Shown: positions 63,832-64,000 of the stretch, one piece after another
Layout of the letters: the number at the start of each line of letters is the position of its first letter
Position numbering within the stretch: position 1 is the stretch's first letter
Program-made: the position numbers and the translations under genes
Notes under the pieces: model-generated
Database searches by the model: none
What the model was told of the DNA's origin: nothing
What the model saw: the letters and a program-made list of their open reading frames with translations, nothing else
Source of the DNA: Jeongeupia naejangsanensis
GTDB taxonomy: Bacteria; Pseudomonadota; Gammaproteobacteria; Burkholderiales; Chitinibacteraceae
Direction: 5' to 3'
Assembly (NCBI RefSeq): GCF_016865585.1
Contig: NZ_JAESND010000001.1
Coordinates: forward strand, 62,001-126,000
Length of the DNA stretch: 64,000 nt

Positions 63832-64000
63832 CGTCGTCTCCTGTCAGGGCTTATGGGACGATGCTACGGCTGAGGGGTTGGGGACAGTAGATGCAACTGT
63901 CCCGCCCGCCAACACTTCAGTGCCTTACTGTGTGCTGATTGTACTGCTCATGACAATGGCGATCTGTACCGCATGCCCGGCTGCGGCGATTCATTCGTCG

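Overview
The window looks like the chromosome of a high-GC betaproteobacterium, probably of the order Neisseriales (Chromobacteriaceae-like). The pyrG-kdsA-eno-ftsB block, a polyhydroxyalkanoate-type acetoacetyl-CoA reductase, an AidB homologue, RND efflux pumps and a MocR/DUF2917 pair fit this. The genus is an inference; no rRNA is present. All calls come from reading the sequence and translations; no database search was possible.

Positions 1-7474 form a defence and restriction island. It holds the 3' end of an SF2 helicase, an unknown protein, a PIN-like nuclease, an Eco29kI-type GIY-YIG restriction enzyme convergent with a Vsr nick endonuclease and an HTH-fused cytosine-5 methyltransferase, then a zinc-knuckle/HNH-like protein, a GNAT protein and a true HNH endonuclease. 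The last three are visibly more AT-rich than the rest.

Positions 7925 to about 40.5 kb are an integrase-type prophage. Its leftward operon (three small genes, xis, int) is linked by ATGA overlaps. A small HTH repressor is flanked by paired copies of one palindromic operator, followed by a CII-like protein and a lambda O/P-like replication pair, the O-like gene carrying an in-frame TGA. The head genes are lambda-like (Nu1, GpA, gpW, portal, protease/capsid fusion, cement, gpFII) and the tail is Mu-like and contractile (sheath, tube, frameshifted chaperone, tape measure, gpN, gpP, gp45-48, fibre). It should make a myovirus-type particle if functional. Two cargo zones interrupt it: a membrane EAL (c-di-GMP phosphodiesterase) gene before the terminase, and about 4 kb between gpN and gpP (29.6-33.7 kb). 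The second zone contains a GrpB-family gene, a diverged duplicate of the gpN 3' end, a FISUMP-type secreted protein, a secreted Cys-rich protein, two small unknown genes and two attC-like sites. A tRNA-Gly(CCC) lies at 41.03-41.11 kb with its 3' end facing the prophage, but no matching left att copy is visible in the window.

Positions 41.2-64.0 kb are ordinary chromosome: aidB; two complete RND tripartite pumps arranged divergently around one TetR regulator with an obvious operator; phaB and a divergent SDR gene; pyrG, kdsA, eno and ftsB; and a MocR-type PLP regulator with a small secreted protein and a DUF2917 protein on the opposite strand.

The most unusual items are the accessory zone inside the phage tail operon (gpN 3'-end duplication plus attC-like sites), the EAL cargo gene, the nonsense-interrupted replication gene, and the helicase/unknown/PIN cassette beside the Eco29kI-like system.
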